From: Microbulbifer sp. YPW1
GTDB taxonomy: Bacteria; Pseudomonadota; Gammaproteobacteria; Pseudomonadales; Cellvibrionaceae
Assembly: GCF_013367775.1 (NCBI RefSeq)
Contig: NZ_CP055157.1
Location: 434,001-498,000 of the forward strand
Length of the DNA: 64,000 nucleotides
Direction: 5' to 3'
A program made the translations under genes and the position numbers. Below the pieces are notes generated by a model. That model had not been told where the DNA came from and did no database searches. It saw only the letters and a program-made list of their open reading frames with translations. Shown one piece after another: positions 16,400 to 26,025 of this stretch; positions within the stretch are counted from its first letter, which is position 1, and each line of letters opens with the position of its first letter.

Positions 16400-19231
16400 A
16401 TGAAAAAGAACCTTCTGTCTGCAGCCGTAAAAGGGGCTCTGGGCCTCACCGCTGCTGCGATTATGGTTCCCTCCATGTCCGCTTATGCACAGGACGCGGA
16501 AGATGTAGCACTGGTGGAAGAAGTTGTTGTTACCGGCTCGCGCATTGTTCGCGCCAACCTGGATAGCCCGACAGCAATCACCACTGTTGACTCTGCATCC
16601 ATTGAATATTCCGGCGAACTGAACAGCGCTGAAATTCTGCGCTCCCTGCCGGCTACCGGTGTTTCTGGCCTGTCCAGTAACAACTCCAACTTCCTGACCT
16701 CCGGCGGCGGTATCAATACCGTTGAGCTGCGCAACCTCGGCGAAGACCGCACCCTGGTGCTGGTTAACGGCCGTCGCTACGTATCCGGTGTCGCGGGCTC
16801 TTCAGCAGTTGACTGGAACACCATCCCGACCGAGCTGATCGAGCGTGTTGAAGTGATCACCGGTGGCGCATCCGCCATCTACGGTTCCGACGCCCTGGCG
16901 GGCGTAATCAACGTCATCCTGAAAGACGACTTCGAAGGCGTAAGCATCACCTCTTCTCACGGTGAAACCCTCGAGTACGGCGATGACACTACCGACCGTT
17001 TCAATTTCACCGCCGGTGGCAACTTTGACGATGGTAAAGGTAACGCCGTTGTCTCCATGACCTACACCGATGAAGGTGGTGTACTGGCTCGCGATCGTAA
17101 AAACACTGCTGTCGACGATCTGTCCTCCATCTACTTTGGCGGCAGCGTTACCGATAGCACCGCACCGTTCTACTCTTCTTACTCCGAGTACGGCCGCTTC
17201 GGTATTCCGTCTACTGGCGACCAGTACGTCTATGACAATGACCTGGGCGAAGTTGTAGATTGGGATGGTGACAAGTACGGCTTCAACCGTCAGCACTTCC
17301 GTCGCTACTCTGTACCGACCGAACGCTTCCTGATCAGCAGCAACCTGAACTACGACCTGAGCGACAACCTCGAAGCATTCGTGGAAACCACCTTTGCGCG
17401 CACCGAGACTCAGACCGAGATCGAGCCCTACCCGCTGGCATTTGACGACCTGTACATCGACGGCGTTTCCATCGACAACCCGTACGTTCCGCAGGAGCTG
17501 CGTGACCTGGCCGTAGCCGCTGGTGACGACCACATCCAGTTTGTACGTCGTACCACCGAGCTGGATCAGCGCGGCTCTTTCGCCGAGCGTCAAACCTTCC
17601 GTGCATTGGTTGGCCTGCGTGGCGAATACAATGATTGGAACTGGGACACCTTCCTGGGCCAGGGTCAGATGCAGGACAGCCAGCGTGGCACCGGTCAGCT
17701 GAACATCTCCAACTTCCGCAACGCTCTGAACGCGGTTGAAGATGCCAATGGCAACATTGTGTGTGCCGATGCAGCTGCTGTTGCCGAAGGTTGTGCACCG
17801 CTGAACCTGTTTGGTAAAGGCGCCATCTCCCAGGAAGCTGCAGACTACGTTTCTGCTCCATCCGTTCGTGACCAGCGCACCAAGCAAACCATCGCCGGTA
17901 TCAACGTTAACGGTACCGTCGTAGACCTGCCGGCTGGCCCGCTGAGCCTGGCGACCGGTTGGGAATACCGCGACGAATACGCCGCAGACTTCCCGGACGC
18001 CCTGACCCGTACCGGCCAGAATGCTGGTAACAAGGAAGAGCCGACCGAAGGTAGCTACAGCGTCAACGAAATTTACGTTGAGATGGAAGCGCCGGTCCTG
18101 GCCGATCTGCCGCTGATCCAATCCCTGAGTGTTGGCGCGGCTTACCGCTACTCTGACTACGACACCATCGGCGCTACCGACGCATACACCGGTCGCGTAT
18201 CCTGGGTAATCAACGATGAGCTGCGTGTTCGCGGTCAGTACGCTCGTGCAGTACGCGCGCCGAACATCAGCGAACTGTACTCTCCGGGCGGCGAGAACTT
18301 CGCGTCTGTCAGCGACCCCTGTAACGGCGTAACTGCTACCACCGCTGGTGTTGTTGCCGATAACTGCCGCAGCATCCCGGCAGTTGCAGACCGTATTGCC
18401 GCTGAAGGTGTTTTCGAGCTGACCCAGCCTGAAATTCAGGGTACTGGCGGCTTCACCGGCAAAGGTAACGAAAACCTGTTCACCGAGACCTCCGACAGTT
18501 ACACCTTCGGTGCGATCTTCGAACACGATTTCGGTAACTTCGGTAGCATCACTACCTCTCTGGATTGGTACAGCATTGAAATCGAAGACCTGATCGACAC
18601 TGTCGGCCGTCAGACTTCTGTGGATTTCTGCTACAACTCCACCAGCTTCCCGAACAATTTCTGTGACTTCATTGTCCGTGACGGCAGCGGCCCTGCATTC
18701 CAGAAGGGTGAGATCACCGAAGTTAACTCCGGCTACATCAACGAAGGCACCCTGACCACTGAAGGTATCGACCTACAGCTGGGCTGGGGCCGCGACGTTG
18801 GTCCGGGTCAGCTGGACGTGAAACTGAACTACGGTCACGTGATGGACTACACCCTGAGCAAGTTCGGCGATGCTGACGAGCTGGTGGGTGAAGTGGGTTA
18901 CTTCGAGAACCAGTGGCTGGCAACCATCAACTACGCAATGGATCGTCTGGTAGTTCAGTGGGAAACCGCGTACCTGAGCGACGCATCTCCAGACCTGAGC
19001 AGCCCGGACTTTAACTACTCCGTAGGCGAATACGTAACTCACGATCTTTTCGCGAACTACCAGTTCACCGAAAATCTGAGTGCCAACCTCGGTATCAACA
19101 ACTTGCTGGATGAAGAAGCACCGATCATCCTGTCTGGTGTTCCGGGTAACTCTACCGGTACTGACACCAACGCGTCTGTGTACAACCCGATTGGCCGCAG
19201 CGCATACGTAGGTGTTCGCTTCACTTTCTAA
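16400..19231 (+). CDS. TonB-dependent receptor, probably highly expressed
   Basis: A 943-residue outer-membrane receptor starting MKKNLLSAAVKGALGLTAAA at 16400, with AAGAGAGGA upstream; the longer frame from 16304 has no such signal. The signal peptide is cleaved near SAYAQDA. The TonB box/plug is VEEVVVTGSRIVRANLDS. Plug motifs are LRNLGEDRTLVLVNGRRYVS and VITGGASAIYGSDALAGVIN, and the barrel ends SAYVGVRFTF. The signal peptide and leader are nearly the same as those of the next receptor, so the two arose by duplication, though the barrels have diverged widely. Strong use of GGT, CGT, GTA and CTG codons suggests high expression. Terminators on both sides make it monocistronic. The ligand is unknown. 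Confidence 0.94.
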   Translation: MKKNLLSAAVKGALGLTAAAIMVPSMSAYAQDAEDVALVEEVVVTGSRIVRANLDSPTAITTVDSASIEYSGELNSAEILRSLPATGVSGLSSNNSNFLTSGGGINTVELRNLGEDRTLVLVNGRRYVSGVAGSSAVDWNTIPTELIERVEVITGGASAIYGSDALAGVINVILKDDFEGVSITSSHGETLEYGDDTTDRFNFTAGGNFDDGKGNAVVSMTYTDEGGVLARDRKNTAVDDLSSIYFGGSVTDSTAPFYSSYSEYGRFGIPSTGDQYVYDNDLGEVVDWDGDKYGFNRQHFRRYSVPTERFLISSNLNYDLSDNLEAFVETTFARTETQTEIEPYPLAFDDLYIDGVSIDNPYVPQELRDLAVAAGDDHIQFVRRTTELDQRGSFAERQTFRALVGLRGEYNDWNWDTFLGQGQMQDSQRGTGQLNISNFRNALNAVEDANGNIVCADAAAVAEGCAPLNLFGKGAISQEAADYVSAPSVRDQRTKQTIAGINVNGTVVDLPAGPLSLATGWEYRDEYAADFPDALTRTGQNAGNKEEPTEGSYSVNEIYVEMEAPVLADLPLIQSLSVGAAYRYSDYDTIGATDAYTGRVSWVINDELRVRGQYARAVRAPNISELYSPGGENFASVSDPCNGVTATTAGVVADNCRSIPAVADRIAAEGVFELTQPEIQGTGGFTGKGNENLFTETSDSYTFGAIFEHDFGNFGSITTSLDWYSIEIEDLIDTVGRQTSVDFCYNSTSFPNNFCDFIVRDGSGPAFQKGEITEVNSGYINEGTLTTEGIDLQLGWGRDVGPGQLDVKLNYGHVMDYTLSKFGDADELVGEVGYFENQWLATINYAMDRLVVQWETAYLSDASPDLSSPDFNYSVGEYVTHDLFANYQFTENLSANLGINNLLDEEAPIILSGVPGNSTGTDTNASVYNPIGRSAYVGVRFTF

Positions 19232-19257
19232 TTTATAAAAATTATCTTGGTCTTTTC

Positions 19258-19283
19258 AGGCGGCTCCTTGAGCCGCCTTTTTT
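19258..19283 (+). terminator. Rho-independent terminator after third TBDR
   Basis: AGGCGGCT-CCTTG-AGCCGCCT followed by TTTTT, 27 bp past the stop. Confidence 0.9.
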
Positions 19284-19515
19284 ATGCCCGCTACTTAACT
19301 ATCTTCATTCGGTCCAACAAGCACCTCAAAAATTCCTGCCAATTCCTACACAAAAGTCACAAATTACATATAGATAATTATTGCCATCAAAAACACAAAA
19401 TACACTTAAAGAATAAATGCAAGCCGAAAGAATGAACTGGATCACAAAAAAATATAAACATTATCCAATTTATTGAGGAACTTTTTGAATTGGTCGTTAA
19501 ACCCCTGTTGGGCAC

Positions 19516-19543
19516 GGAGATGTTTATTGGGGTAACCATCTCC
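19516..19543 (+). promoter_or_regulatory. 5' leader hairpin with TTGGGG loop, fourth TBDR
   Basis: GGAGATG pairs with CATCTCC (7 bp). One T/C mismatch, three A-T pairs and a TTGGGG hexaloop follow, preceded by GTTGGG. It ends 55 nt before the ATG at 19599. The architecture matches the leader of the previous receptor gene, while several stem pairs differ in a compensatory way. The rest of the 367-bp gap (19232-19598) holds the previous gene's terminator and an A+T-rich stretch with no gene. Confidence 0.6.
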
Positions 19544-19598
19544 AGACTTATCTGAACGACACACTTAAAAGATTCCAAAGATCAAGAGAGGACTTCAA

Positions 19599-22574
19599 AT
19601 GAAAAAGAACCTACTGTCTGCAGCAGTAAAAGGCGCATTGGGCCTTACTGCTGTTGCGATTCTGGTTCCCTCCATGCCGGCTTTTGCACAAGAAGGCGCC
19701 GACGCTGTAGAAGAGGTTGTAGTTACAGGCTCTCGTATCCAGCGTGACGCAAACGAAACCAGTGTAAGCCCGGTAACTTCTGTAAACGCAGAAGACCTGA
19801 AAGCCACCGGTATGGTCCGAGTTGAAGACCTGATCAACGACCTGCCGCAAGTTGCTGCAACCCAAACCGCCGGTCAAGCGAACGGCTCCACCGGTACCGC
19901 AACCGTTTCCCTGCGTGGCCTCGGCTCCCAGCGCACCCTGGTGCTGATCGACGGCCGTCGTATGCCTGCCGGTTCTCCGCTGGCTGGCGGCTCTGGCGCT
20001 GACCTTAACCAGATCCCGGGTGCCCTGGTAGAGCGCGTTGAAGTTCTGACTGGTGGCTCTTCCGCTACCTACGGTTCTGACGCGATTGCTGGCGTTGTGA
20101 ACTTCATCATGATGGACGACTTCGAAGGCGTTCGTTTCGATAGCCAGACCAGCGTTTACCAGCACAACAACGACAACGGCGCTATGCAGGATCTGGTTAA
20201 ATCCAGAGGCTTTGACGTTGCTGACGGTAGCGTAACCGACGGCGAAACCAATGATTTCTCCATGATCATGGGTGCCAACCTGGATAGCGGCCGCGGTAAC
20301 GTAACCGCTTATGCCAACTACCGCAAAATTGACCCGGTACTGCAGGCAGACCGCGACTACTCCGGTTGTGCACTGGGCGGTAGCCCCGACAACTTCTCCT
20401 GTGGTGGCTCCTCCACTGTACCCTGGGGTCGCTTCACCGACTTCGGCGTAAACTCCGGTGATACCACCGAAAGCTTTGACTACAGCGTAGACGGCAATGG
20501 CTTCACCGACTTTGCCAACCTGTACAACTACGGTCCGCTGAACTACTTCCAGCGCCCGGACGAGCGCTGGACCATGGGTGCTTTCGGTCACTACGACATC
20601 AATGAAAACGCCACTGCCTACGCTCAGCTGATGTACGCAGACGACCGCACCGTTGCACAGATCGCGCCCTCCGGTGCTTTCTTCGTAACCAACGACCTGT
20701 TCTGTGGCAACCCTTTCCTGTCCGACGAACAGTACGACGCCATCTGTGGCGTTTACGGCCTGGGTAAAGATCAGTTCGTTAGCGATCTGGTTGTTACCAA
20801 CACCGACGCAACCACCGGCGAAGTTACCACCAACCCGGGTGCTATCTACATTGGCCGCCGTAACGTCGAAGGCGGTCCTCGTCAGGACGATATGCGTCAC
20901 ACCACTTTCCGCGGCGTGTTTGGTATTCGCGGTGACATCAACGAAAACTGGTCTTACGATGTATATGGTCAGTACTCAGAAGTTAGCCTCGAGCAGACTT
21001 ACCTGAACGACCTGTCTTCCAGCCGCATCGCGCGTGCACTGGATGTTCGTACCGGCGAAGATGGCAACCCGGTGTGTCAGTCCGTTCTGGACGGCTCCGA
21101 TCCTAACTGTGTGCCCTGGAACGTATTCCAGGAAGGTGGCGTAACTCAGGAAGCTATCGATTACCTGGTTCTGCCGCTGTTTGCTCGCGGTACTACCGAT
21201 CAGGAAATCGTTTCCGGTTACGTTACTGGCGACCTGACCGACTACGGCGTGAAGCTGCCGACTGCTGACAGCGGCGTTGCCATTGTCGCCGGTCTGGAAA
21301 GCCGTCGTGAATCCCTGAACTACTCTCCGGACTCTGGCTTCCAGAACGGTGAAGGTGCAGGTCAGGGCGGCCCGACCCTGCCGGTTGACGGCAAGCTGTC
21401 CGTGAAAGAGGTATTCACCGAAACGAGCATTCCGCTGGTTAGCGGCAAGCCCGGTATGGAATACCTCGGCCTGGAACTGGCTTACCGCTATTCCGATTAC
21501 TCTACCGACGAGCAGACCAACACCTACAAGGTGGCTGCAGACTGGCAACCGATGAACGACCTGCGCGTTCGCGCGAGCTTCCAGTCCGCTACTCGTCACG
21601 CCAACATTCGTGAGCTGTACCGCGCACAGTCCATCGGCCTGTTCGACATGACTTACGATCCCTGTGGCTCCCGCACCGATGCCGACGGCAACGTTGTAGG
21701 CCCGACCGCTACCCTGGCAGAGTGTCAGAACACCGGTATCACTGCAGCCACTTACGGCGGCGGCATTGATTCCCCGGCTGGTCAGTACAACTACATCGGC
21801 GGTGGTAACCCGGAGCTGTCTCCAGAAGAATCCGAAACCGTATCTTTCGGTTTCGTTTACACCCCGGAAATGATCTCCGGCCTGAGCATGAGTGTTGACT
21901 ACTTCAACATTCAGGTGACCGAAGCGATCGCAGGTATTAGCCCGGAAACCATCCTGAACAAGTGTCTCGAAACTGGCGATGCTCTGTTCTGTGATTCCAT
22001 CAGCCGTGGTGGCAACGGCAACCTGTGGATTGGCAGTGCGGCTATCTCCGCTACCGACGTCAACATCGGCTTCTTCGAAACCGAAGGTGTCGACATCAAC
22101 GCCAACTACGGCTTTGAAGTGGGCGAGTTCGGCGGCGTTGACATGAACCTGATCGCTACCTACCTCACCAAGTGGGACCAGCAGGAGTTCGTTGGTCAGC
22201 CGGTTGAAGACTGCGTAGGCGTTTGGAACGGCTCCTGTGGCACTCCCACTCCGGAATTCGTAAGCACTCTGCGCGCTACCTGGACTACTCCCTGGAGCGT
22301 GAATGTGACCGGTGCATGGCGTCACATCGGTGGTGTTGATGACCTCGGAGCCAATGGTGCAGACTTCGATGCGTTCAACTACTTCGATCTGTCCGGCTCT
22401 TGGGCTGCTAGTGACAACATCACTATCCGCAGCGGTATCAACAATGTCTTCGACAAAGAGCCGCCGCTGACTGCAGACGCTGGCCCCAGCATCTACGGTA
22501 ACGGCAACACCTTCCCGGGCATCTACGACGCTCTGGGCCGGTACGCCTTCCTGGGTATTACCGCGGACTTCTAA
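19599..22574 (+). CDS. TonB-dependent receptor, paralogue of the preceding one
   Basis: A 991-residue outer-membrane receptor beginning MKKNLLSAAVKGALGLTAVA, with AGAGAGGA upstream of the ATG at 19599. The signal peptide ends near PAFAQEG. The TonB box/plug start is VEEVVVTGSRIQRDANET. Plug motifs are VSLRGLGSQRTLVLIDGRRM and VLTGGSSATYGSDAIAGVVN; the barrel ends with YAFLGITADF. It shares leader and signal peptide with the upstream gene but has a different, longer barrel, which suggests duplication followed by change of ligand. Codon use is of the highly expressed type (GGT, CGT, GTT). A strong terminator follows. Confidence 0.94.
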   Translation: MKKNLLSAAVKGALGLTAVAILVPSMPAFAQEGADAVEEVVVTGSRIQRDANETSVSPVTSVNAEDLKATGMVRVEDLINDLPQVAATQTAGQANGSTGTATVSLRGLGSQRTLVLIDGRRMPAGSPLAGGSGADLNQIPGALVERVEVLTGGSSATYGSDAIAGVVNFIMMDDFEGVRFDSQTSVYQHNNDNGAMQDLVKSRGFDVADGSVTDGETNDFSMIMGANLDSGRGNVTAYANYRKIDPVLQADRDYSGCALGGSPDNFSCGGSSTVPWGRFTDFGVNSGDTTESFDYSVDGNGFTDFANLYNYGPLNYFQRPDERWTMGAFGHYDINENATAYAQLMYADDRTVAQIAPSGAFFVTNDLFCGNPFLSDEQYDAICGVYGLGKDQFVSDLVVTNTDATTGEVTTNPGAIYIGRRNVEGGPRQDDMRHTTFRGVFGIRGDINENWSYDVYGQYSEVSLEQTYLNDLSSSRIARALDVRTGEDGNPVCQSVLDGSDPNCVPWNVFQEGGVTQEAIDYLVLPLFARGTTDQEIVSGYVTGDLTDYGVKLPTADSGVAIVAGLESRRESLNYSPDSGFQNGEGAGQGGPTLPVDGKLSVKEVFTETSIPLVSGKPGMEYLGLELAYRYSDYSTDEQTNTYKVAADWQPMNDLRVRASFQSATRHANIRELYRAQSIGLFDMTYDPCGSRTDADGNVVGPTATLAECQNTGITAATYGGGIDSPAGQYNYIGGGNPELSPEESETVSFGFVYTPEMISGLSMSVDYFNIQVTEAIAGISPETILNKCLETGDALFCDSISRGGNGNLWIGSAAISATDVNIGFFETEGVDINANYGFEVGEFGGVDMNLIATYLTKWDQQEFVGQPVEDCVGVWNGSCGTPTPEFVSTLRATWTTPWSVNVTGAWRHIGGVDDLGANGADFDAFNYFDLSGSWAASDNITIRSGINNVFDKEPPLTADAGPSIYGNGNTFPGIYDALGRYAFLGITADF

Positions 22575-22611
22575 TTCTTTGAATTAGAAACCTGGTAACC
22601 AGGAAAAAGAA

Positions 22612-22643
22612 AAGGCGCGGTGGCTTCCACCGCGCCTTTTTTA
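22612..22643 (+). terminator. Rho-independent terminator after fourth TBDR
   Basis: AAGGCGCGGTGG-CTT-CCACCGCGCCTT followed by TTTTATTT. It lies between the converging TBDR and sulfotransferase genes and could serve both strands. Confidence 0.9.
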
Positions 22644-22704
22644 TTTGCCAAAATAAATGAAATAAAAGTGATTTGGCAAAGTTGCCAGACAATTCTTAAG
22701 ACCG

Positions 22705-24357
22705 TTACCCCTGTAAGAACTTATCCAAAACTGAAAGCTGATTCTTATAGTTCTGATATCGCTTTACCGAACCTGTATGCAATCCCATTCTCACCTGCCA
22801 TACGCTCGCAGTTTTGACGTAATTCTTACGCGCCTGAAAGTTGAGACAACCCGACTCCCAAGTGAGCCCAAGGAAATCCAGCAGCCTACGCGTTTCCTTT
22901 TCCGGGTCAGTTACCAACGCCTCATACTCGACTTCACAGATACTTTGCGGGAATAGACTTTGCCAGTAGCGCATTAGCCGCACTTGCTGCATGTAGTAGT
23001 GACCAATCGCCTCAAGGTCGGCTGAATAACTCATCCCCCCGCCAAGCTGTTGAAAATAGATCGACAAACAGTTGTCCAACAGTCCCCGCCTGGTCCAGAT
23101 AAACAGGGCATTCGGCAAAGCCCGCTTGATCAGACCAATATGTAGAAAGTTATCCGGCCGCTTATCCGTTACAATAGCTTTAGGATCGAATCTGCGCGCC
23201 AGAAAGTCCCTGTAGTCTGCGCCCGCCCTCGCAAAGAATTCAGCGCCAAACTGATCCAAGCTACCCGGATACTCTTCACCAAGCCCATCAATCATACGCG
23301 GAAAAAAATCCAGCTCACCGCCAGAAATGATTGCAGAGTGGCCACTAAGCACCTGCTCGACAAGCGTCGATCCTGAGCGGAACATGCCACAAATAAAAAC
23401 AGGGCCCGCCTCGGCATCGCTGCTTTCCGAATCAAACATTTCTGGAGGATAAGCGTCTATCAGCTTATCGACCAAACTGGACTGCGAACTCTTACAGTAA
23501 GGTTTAAACCTGGTTTTACCTAAATCATTCGCCTTGGCAATAACGGCGAATGCTTGTTCATACTCACCACAATCATCCAGTAGTTTCCCAAGCGCAAAAC
23601 CCAATTCTTCTTGGTCAGCCACGGACAATCCGCTTCTCGCCAGCAAAGTCGAAATTTTTTCAATTAGGGGGGCAGCAGAACTATCCACGGCGGAAAGATG
23701 AGCCAATCGACTGAGTGCCAATACATTTTCACTGTCAATCGCAAGCACTTTTTCGTATTGCTCTGAGGCAGAAACCCTGTCCCCGGACTCTTCCGATAAT
23801 GCGGCCAGATTCAACATCGCAGGTAAATAGCTCTGGCGAACCTCCAGCGCTTTCTCGTAGCTCGCGCGAGCCTCCGGCTCACGGCGCAACTCAGAGAAAA
23901 TCACACCGATATTGGTATAAACTTCCTCTTTCCCTGATACCCCCATTGCCAACGCCTTTTGATACCAACTCAGCGCCTCTTCCAATTCACCCACCTGCTT
24001 CAGCAGATAGGCGAAGTTGTAAACTGTATTCGGCCGGTCAGTTACCTGCCCCAGAAACTTCCGGTAACCGAGAATTGCTTTGTCATATTCGCCACAGGTT
24101 TGCGCATACTGGGCCAATTGGAGCCAGCACTCTGGGACACCAGAAAAATGCTGCGCCATTTCCTCCAAGCATGAAACAGCCTGGGCTGTTTTCTCTTGTC
24201 GCACGTAAAAATGGAAAATTTCCCGATAAACCAGTTCTTCAGCACCACTGGTCGACAGTAATTTTCGGTATAGATTCTCTGCTTCAGCGAATCGCTTACT
24301 CTCGGTGAGTGATCTTGCTTCCTGAAGGCTTTTCAATATATTCGGAGGGATATTCAT
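22705..24357 (-). CDS. TPR-repeat sulfotransferase family protein
   Basis: A 550-residue two-part protein. Residues 1 to about 270 are TPR-like helical repeats (AENLYRKLL, AVSCLEEMAQHF, KAILGYRKFLG, EALSWYQKALAMG, ARASYEKALEV, ASEQYEKVLAI). The C-terminal half (about 315-550) is a Sulfotransfer_3-type domain. Its PAPS 5'-phosphosulfate-binding loop is VFICGMFRSGSTLVEQVLSG, and GGELDFFPRMIDG follows. A later stretch RPDNFLHIGLIKRALPNALF resembles the 3'-phosphate-binding region. It has no signal peptide. TPR-sulfotransferases often sit beside TBDR genes in marine and Xanthomonas-type bacteria; the acceptor is unknown. It is last in a minus-strand run after a methyltransferase and a lipoprotein, with a terminator in between. 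Confidence 0.88.
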   Translation of the reverse strand: MNIPPNILKSLQEARSLTESKRFAEAENLYRKLLSTSGAEELVYREIFHFYVRQEKTAQAVSCLEEMAQHFSGVPECWLQLAQYAQTCGEYDKAILGYRKFLGQVTDRPNTVYNFAYLLKQVGELEEALSWYQKALAMGVSGKEEVYTNIGVIFSELRREPEARASYEKALEVRQSYLPAMLNLAALSEESGDRVSASEQYEKVLAIDSENVLALSRLAHLSAVDSSAAPLIEKISTLLARSGLSVADQEELGFALGKLLDDCGEYEQAFAVIAKANDLGKTRFKPYCKSSQSSLVDKLIDAYPPEMFDSESSDAEAGPVFICGMFRSGSTLVEQVLSGHSAIISGGELDFFPRMIDGLGEEYPGSLDQFGAEFFARAGADYRDFLARRFDPKAIVTDKRPDNFLHIGLIKRALPNALFIWTRRGLLDNCLSIYFQQLGGGMSYSADLEAIGHYYMQQVRLMRYWQSLFPQSICEVEYEALVTDPEKETRRLLDFLGLTWESGCLNFQARKNYVKTASVWQVRMGLHTGSVKRYQNYKNQLSVLDKFLQG

Positions 24358-24411
24358 AACTTTACTAACCGGCCATCAAAAACGTATATCCACCTGAATG
24401 CGGCCAAACGT

Positions 24412-24454
24412 AAAAAGGCACCCAGGCCCACTAAACTGGAACCGAGGCGCCTTT
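24412..24454 (-). terminator. Terminator after small lipoprotein gene
   Basis: On the minus strand AAAGGCGCC pairs with GGTGCCTTT (one G-U pair) across a 25-nt loop and is followed by TT. The long loop makes it weaker than the TBDR terminators. Confidence 0.55.
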
Positions 24455-24497
24455 CAGGAATGCTAAATCAGACCAGGTAAAACAGTAACGCAGAAAA

Positions 24498-24779
24498 TTA
24501 ATAGTTTGTTGGCTTGCTGCGTGTATCTTCATCCAGCATTTTTCTGGTTTCGTAGGCCATCCGATCCCACTCTTCCTGCGTCATACAGGTTTTTTGCTTG
24601 AAGCGAGACCCGGTAATGGCTCGTACTTTACAAATTTTTTCTTCTTTCTCGGTAGCCAAACTGTTGGTCGCCGAATCGCCCTGCGCTGCAGCAACAGGCA
24701 CCTTCTCTCCGCCATCGGAGGCACATCCGGCCAATAGACCTAAACCGAGCCCAACACAAAGAATCATTTTCAGTTTCAT
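24498..24779 (-). CDS. Small lipoprotein with paired cysteines
   Basis: A 93-residue protein with a lipoprotein signal (MKLKMILCVGLGLGLLAGCA): the lipobox LAGC puts the acylated Cys near residue 19, and the following Ala-Ser-Asp (Asp at +3) leaves final sorting to the outer or inner membrane uncertain. The mature part contains KICKVRAITGSRFKQKTC and then MTQEEWDRM, with two cysteines that could form a disulfide. The C...TGSR...C.T..EW pattern is found in small hypothetical proteins of proteobacteria; no function is known to me. It lies between the methyltransferase and sulfotransferase genes on the same strand. Confidence 0.8.
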   Translation of the reverse strand: MKLKMILCVGLGLGLLAGCASDGGEKVPVAAAQGDSATNSLATEKEEKICKVRAITGSRFKQKTCMTQEEWDRMAYETRKMLDEDTRSKPTNY

Positions 24780-24921
24780 GCCAATATCCTGTTATCGTCA
24801 AAGTCCTTTCACCTGCCTCCAAGACAGGGAATTACATGTTACCTCCGCTGGCGGCGCATATCCACATTACTGCCCATCACGGTTACTTAAACGCGAGCCA
24901 AGGAAATAAATAGTTAATTTT

Positions 24922-25893
24922 TTACACGGTCTTTTCTGCAACTAAAGACCAGGCCAATGGACGCTGCTCATCTGCTCCTTTCAGCGCTTCCGCCTCGAGC
25001 AACTCAAATCCAGTATTAGCCAAGCCGTCCTTCAAAGTTTGAAAGCTTTGCGCACTGAGCGCAGCCCGGCACATTGAATTCATTCTCTCAATATAACGAT
25101 CTATTTCCGTTACCGCCTGCTTCAGCCATCCGATAACCTCCTGCCGCTCAAACCTGGGCAAATTCGTGTGTATATGATTTACGTCCATATATAGCTTTCG
25201 AATCACACCACCAGCAACATGCCTACCATATTGCGTCATAATTCGCTCCATATCGCGAAAGGCAGGTATCAGATTTTGAGAGGTTTTTTCATATTCAGAT
25301 CGCCCCCCGCCCATTAGCACATCAAATGCATGAGGAAACATTTCAATAGCGCCTTCCAGAAATCCGTTTTCGCGAACTTCGCGAAGCGCGGCGTAATTGA
25401 CGGCGCACTCTCTGTAAATGGCGCCATCCCGGTGGTGCAACAGCAATGCAATCCTTCCCCCGGGGGAAACAATATCAAACAGCGCCCGGATAGCCTCAAT
25501 CCCCGCGTATTCAACACCGAATTGGCTGGTAACAATGTCCGCGCTGTGTTCAGCCAGTGGCAGTGCCGCACCATCGGCCACAATACCGGACACCTCCGGC
25601 CAGCGAGCGACCACAGCGCTCACCGCACCGGGGGAAAGGTCAACGCACACGGAGTTACAGCGTGCGCTATCCACCAAAGAAAATAAGTGCCCGAAAACGG
25701 CGCCACTACCACTGGCAATGTCAATGATTCGAGGGCAAGCAGATGCATTTTTTGCGCCAACCCGCGCATCCCTAAAAAATCTATGCCAGAATTGCTCAAT
25801 GGCCGGATGGTCTGTCCCACCAAGTTCACAGACGTTTTTATCTTTGGCCTGCTGCCAGTAAGACTGCCAGCTTGAGGCTGTGCTCACACTCAT
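24922..25893 (-). CDS. Class I SAM-dependent methyltransferase
   Basis: A 323-residue protein starting MSVSTASSWQSYWQQAKDKN at 25893; an upstream in-frame ATG at 25938 adds 15 unlikely residues. Motif I, the SAM-binding glycine-rich loop, is IIDIASGSGAVFGHLF near 53-68. Motif II (an acidic residue ending a strand) is CNSVCVDLSPGAV near 77, and the motif III/IV region is SADIVTSQFGVEYAGIE near 115. The C-terminal half is helical with no recognised substrate domain. It is not a ubiquinone or rRNA methyltransferase that I can name. Position just upstream of the lipoprotein and TPR-sulfotransferase suggests a shared modification pathway, which is speculative. Confidence 0.8.
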   Translation of the reverse strand: MSVSTASSWQSYWQQAKDKNVCELGGTDHPAIEQFWHRFFRDARVGAKNASACPRIIDIASGSGAVFGHLFSLVDSARCNSVCVDLSPGAVSAVVARWPEVSGIVADGAALPLAEHSADIVTSQFGVEYAGIEAIRALFDIVSPGGRIALLLHHRDGAIYRECAVNYAALREVRENGFLEGAIEMFPHAFDVLMGGGRSEYEKTSQNLIPAFRDMERIMTQYGRHVAGGVIRKLYMDVNHIHTNLPRFERQEVIGWLKQAVTEIDRYIERMNSMCRAALSAQSFQTLKDGLANTGFELLEAEALKGADEQRPLAWSLVAEKTV

Positions 25894-26025
25894 GTTGCCG
25901 CTTCTCTTTGCATCCGCTTCTGAACAGTGTCGCCGCAAGGGGCACGATCTTCAGAATTTCTGATGGTAGTCATGTAGAGACGAACACAGCCAACAACTCC
26001 ACAATCACTCAGTTATGCGATAAAC

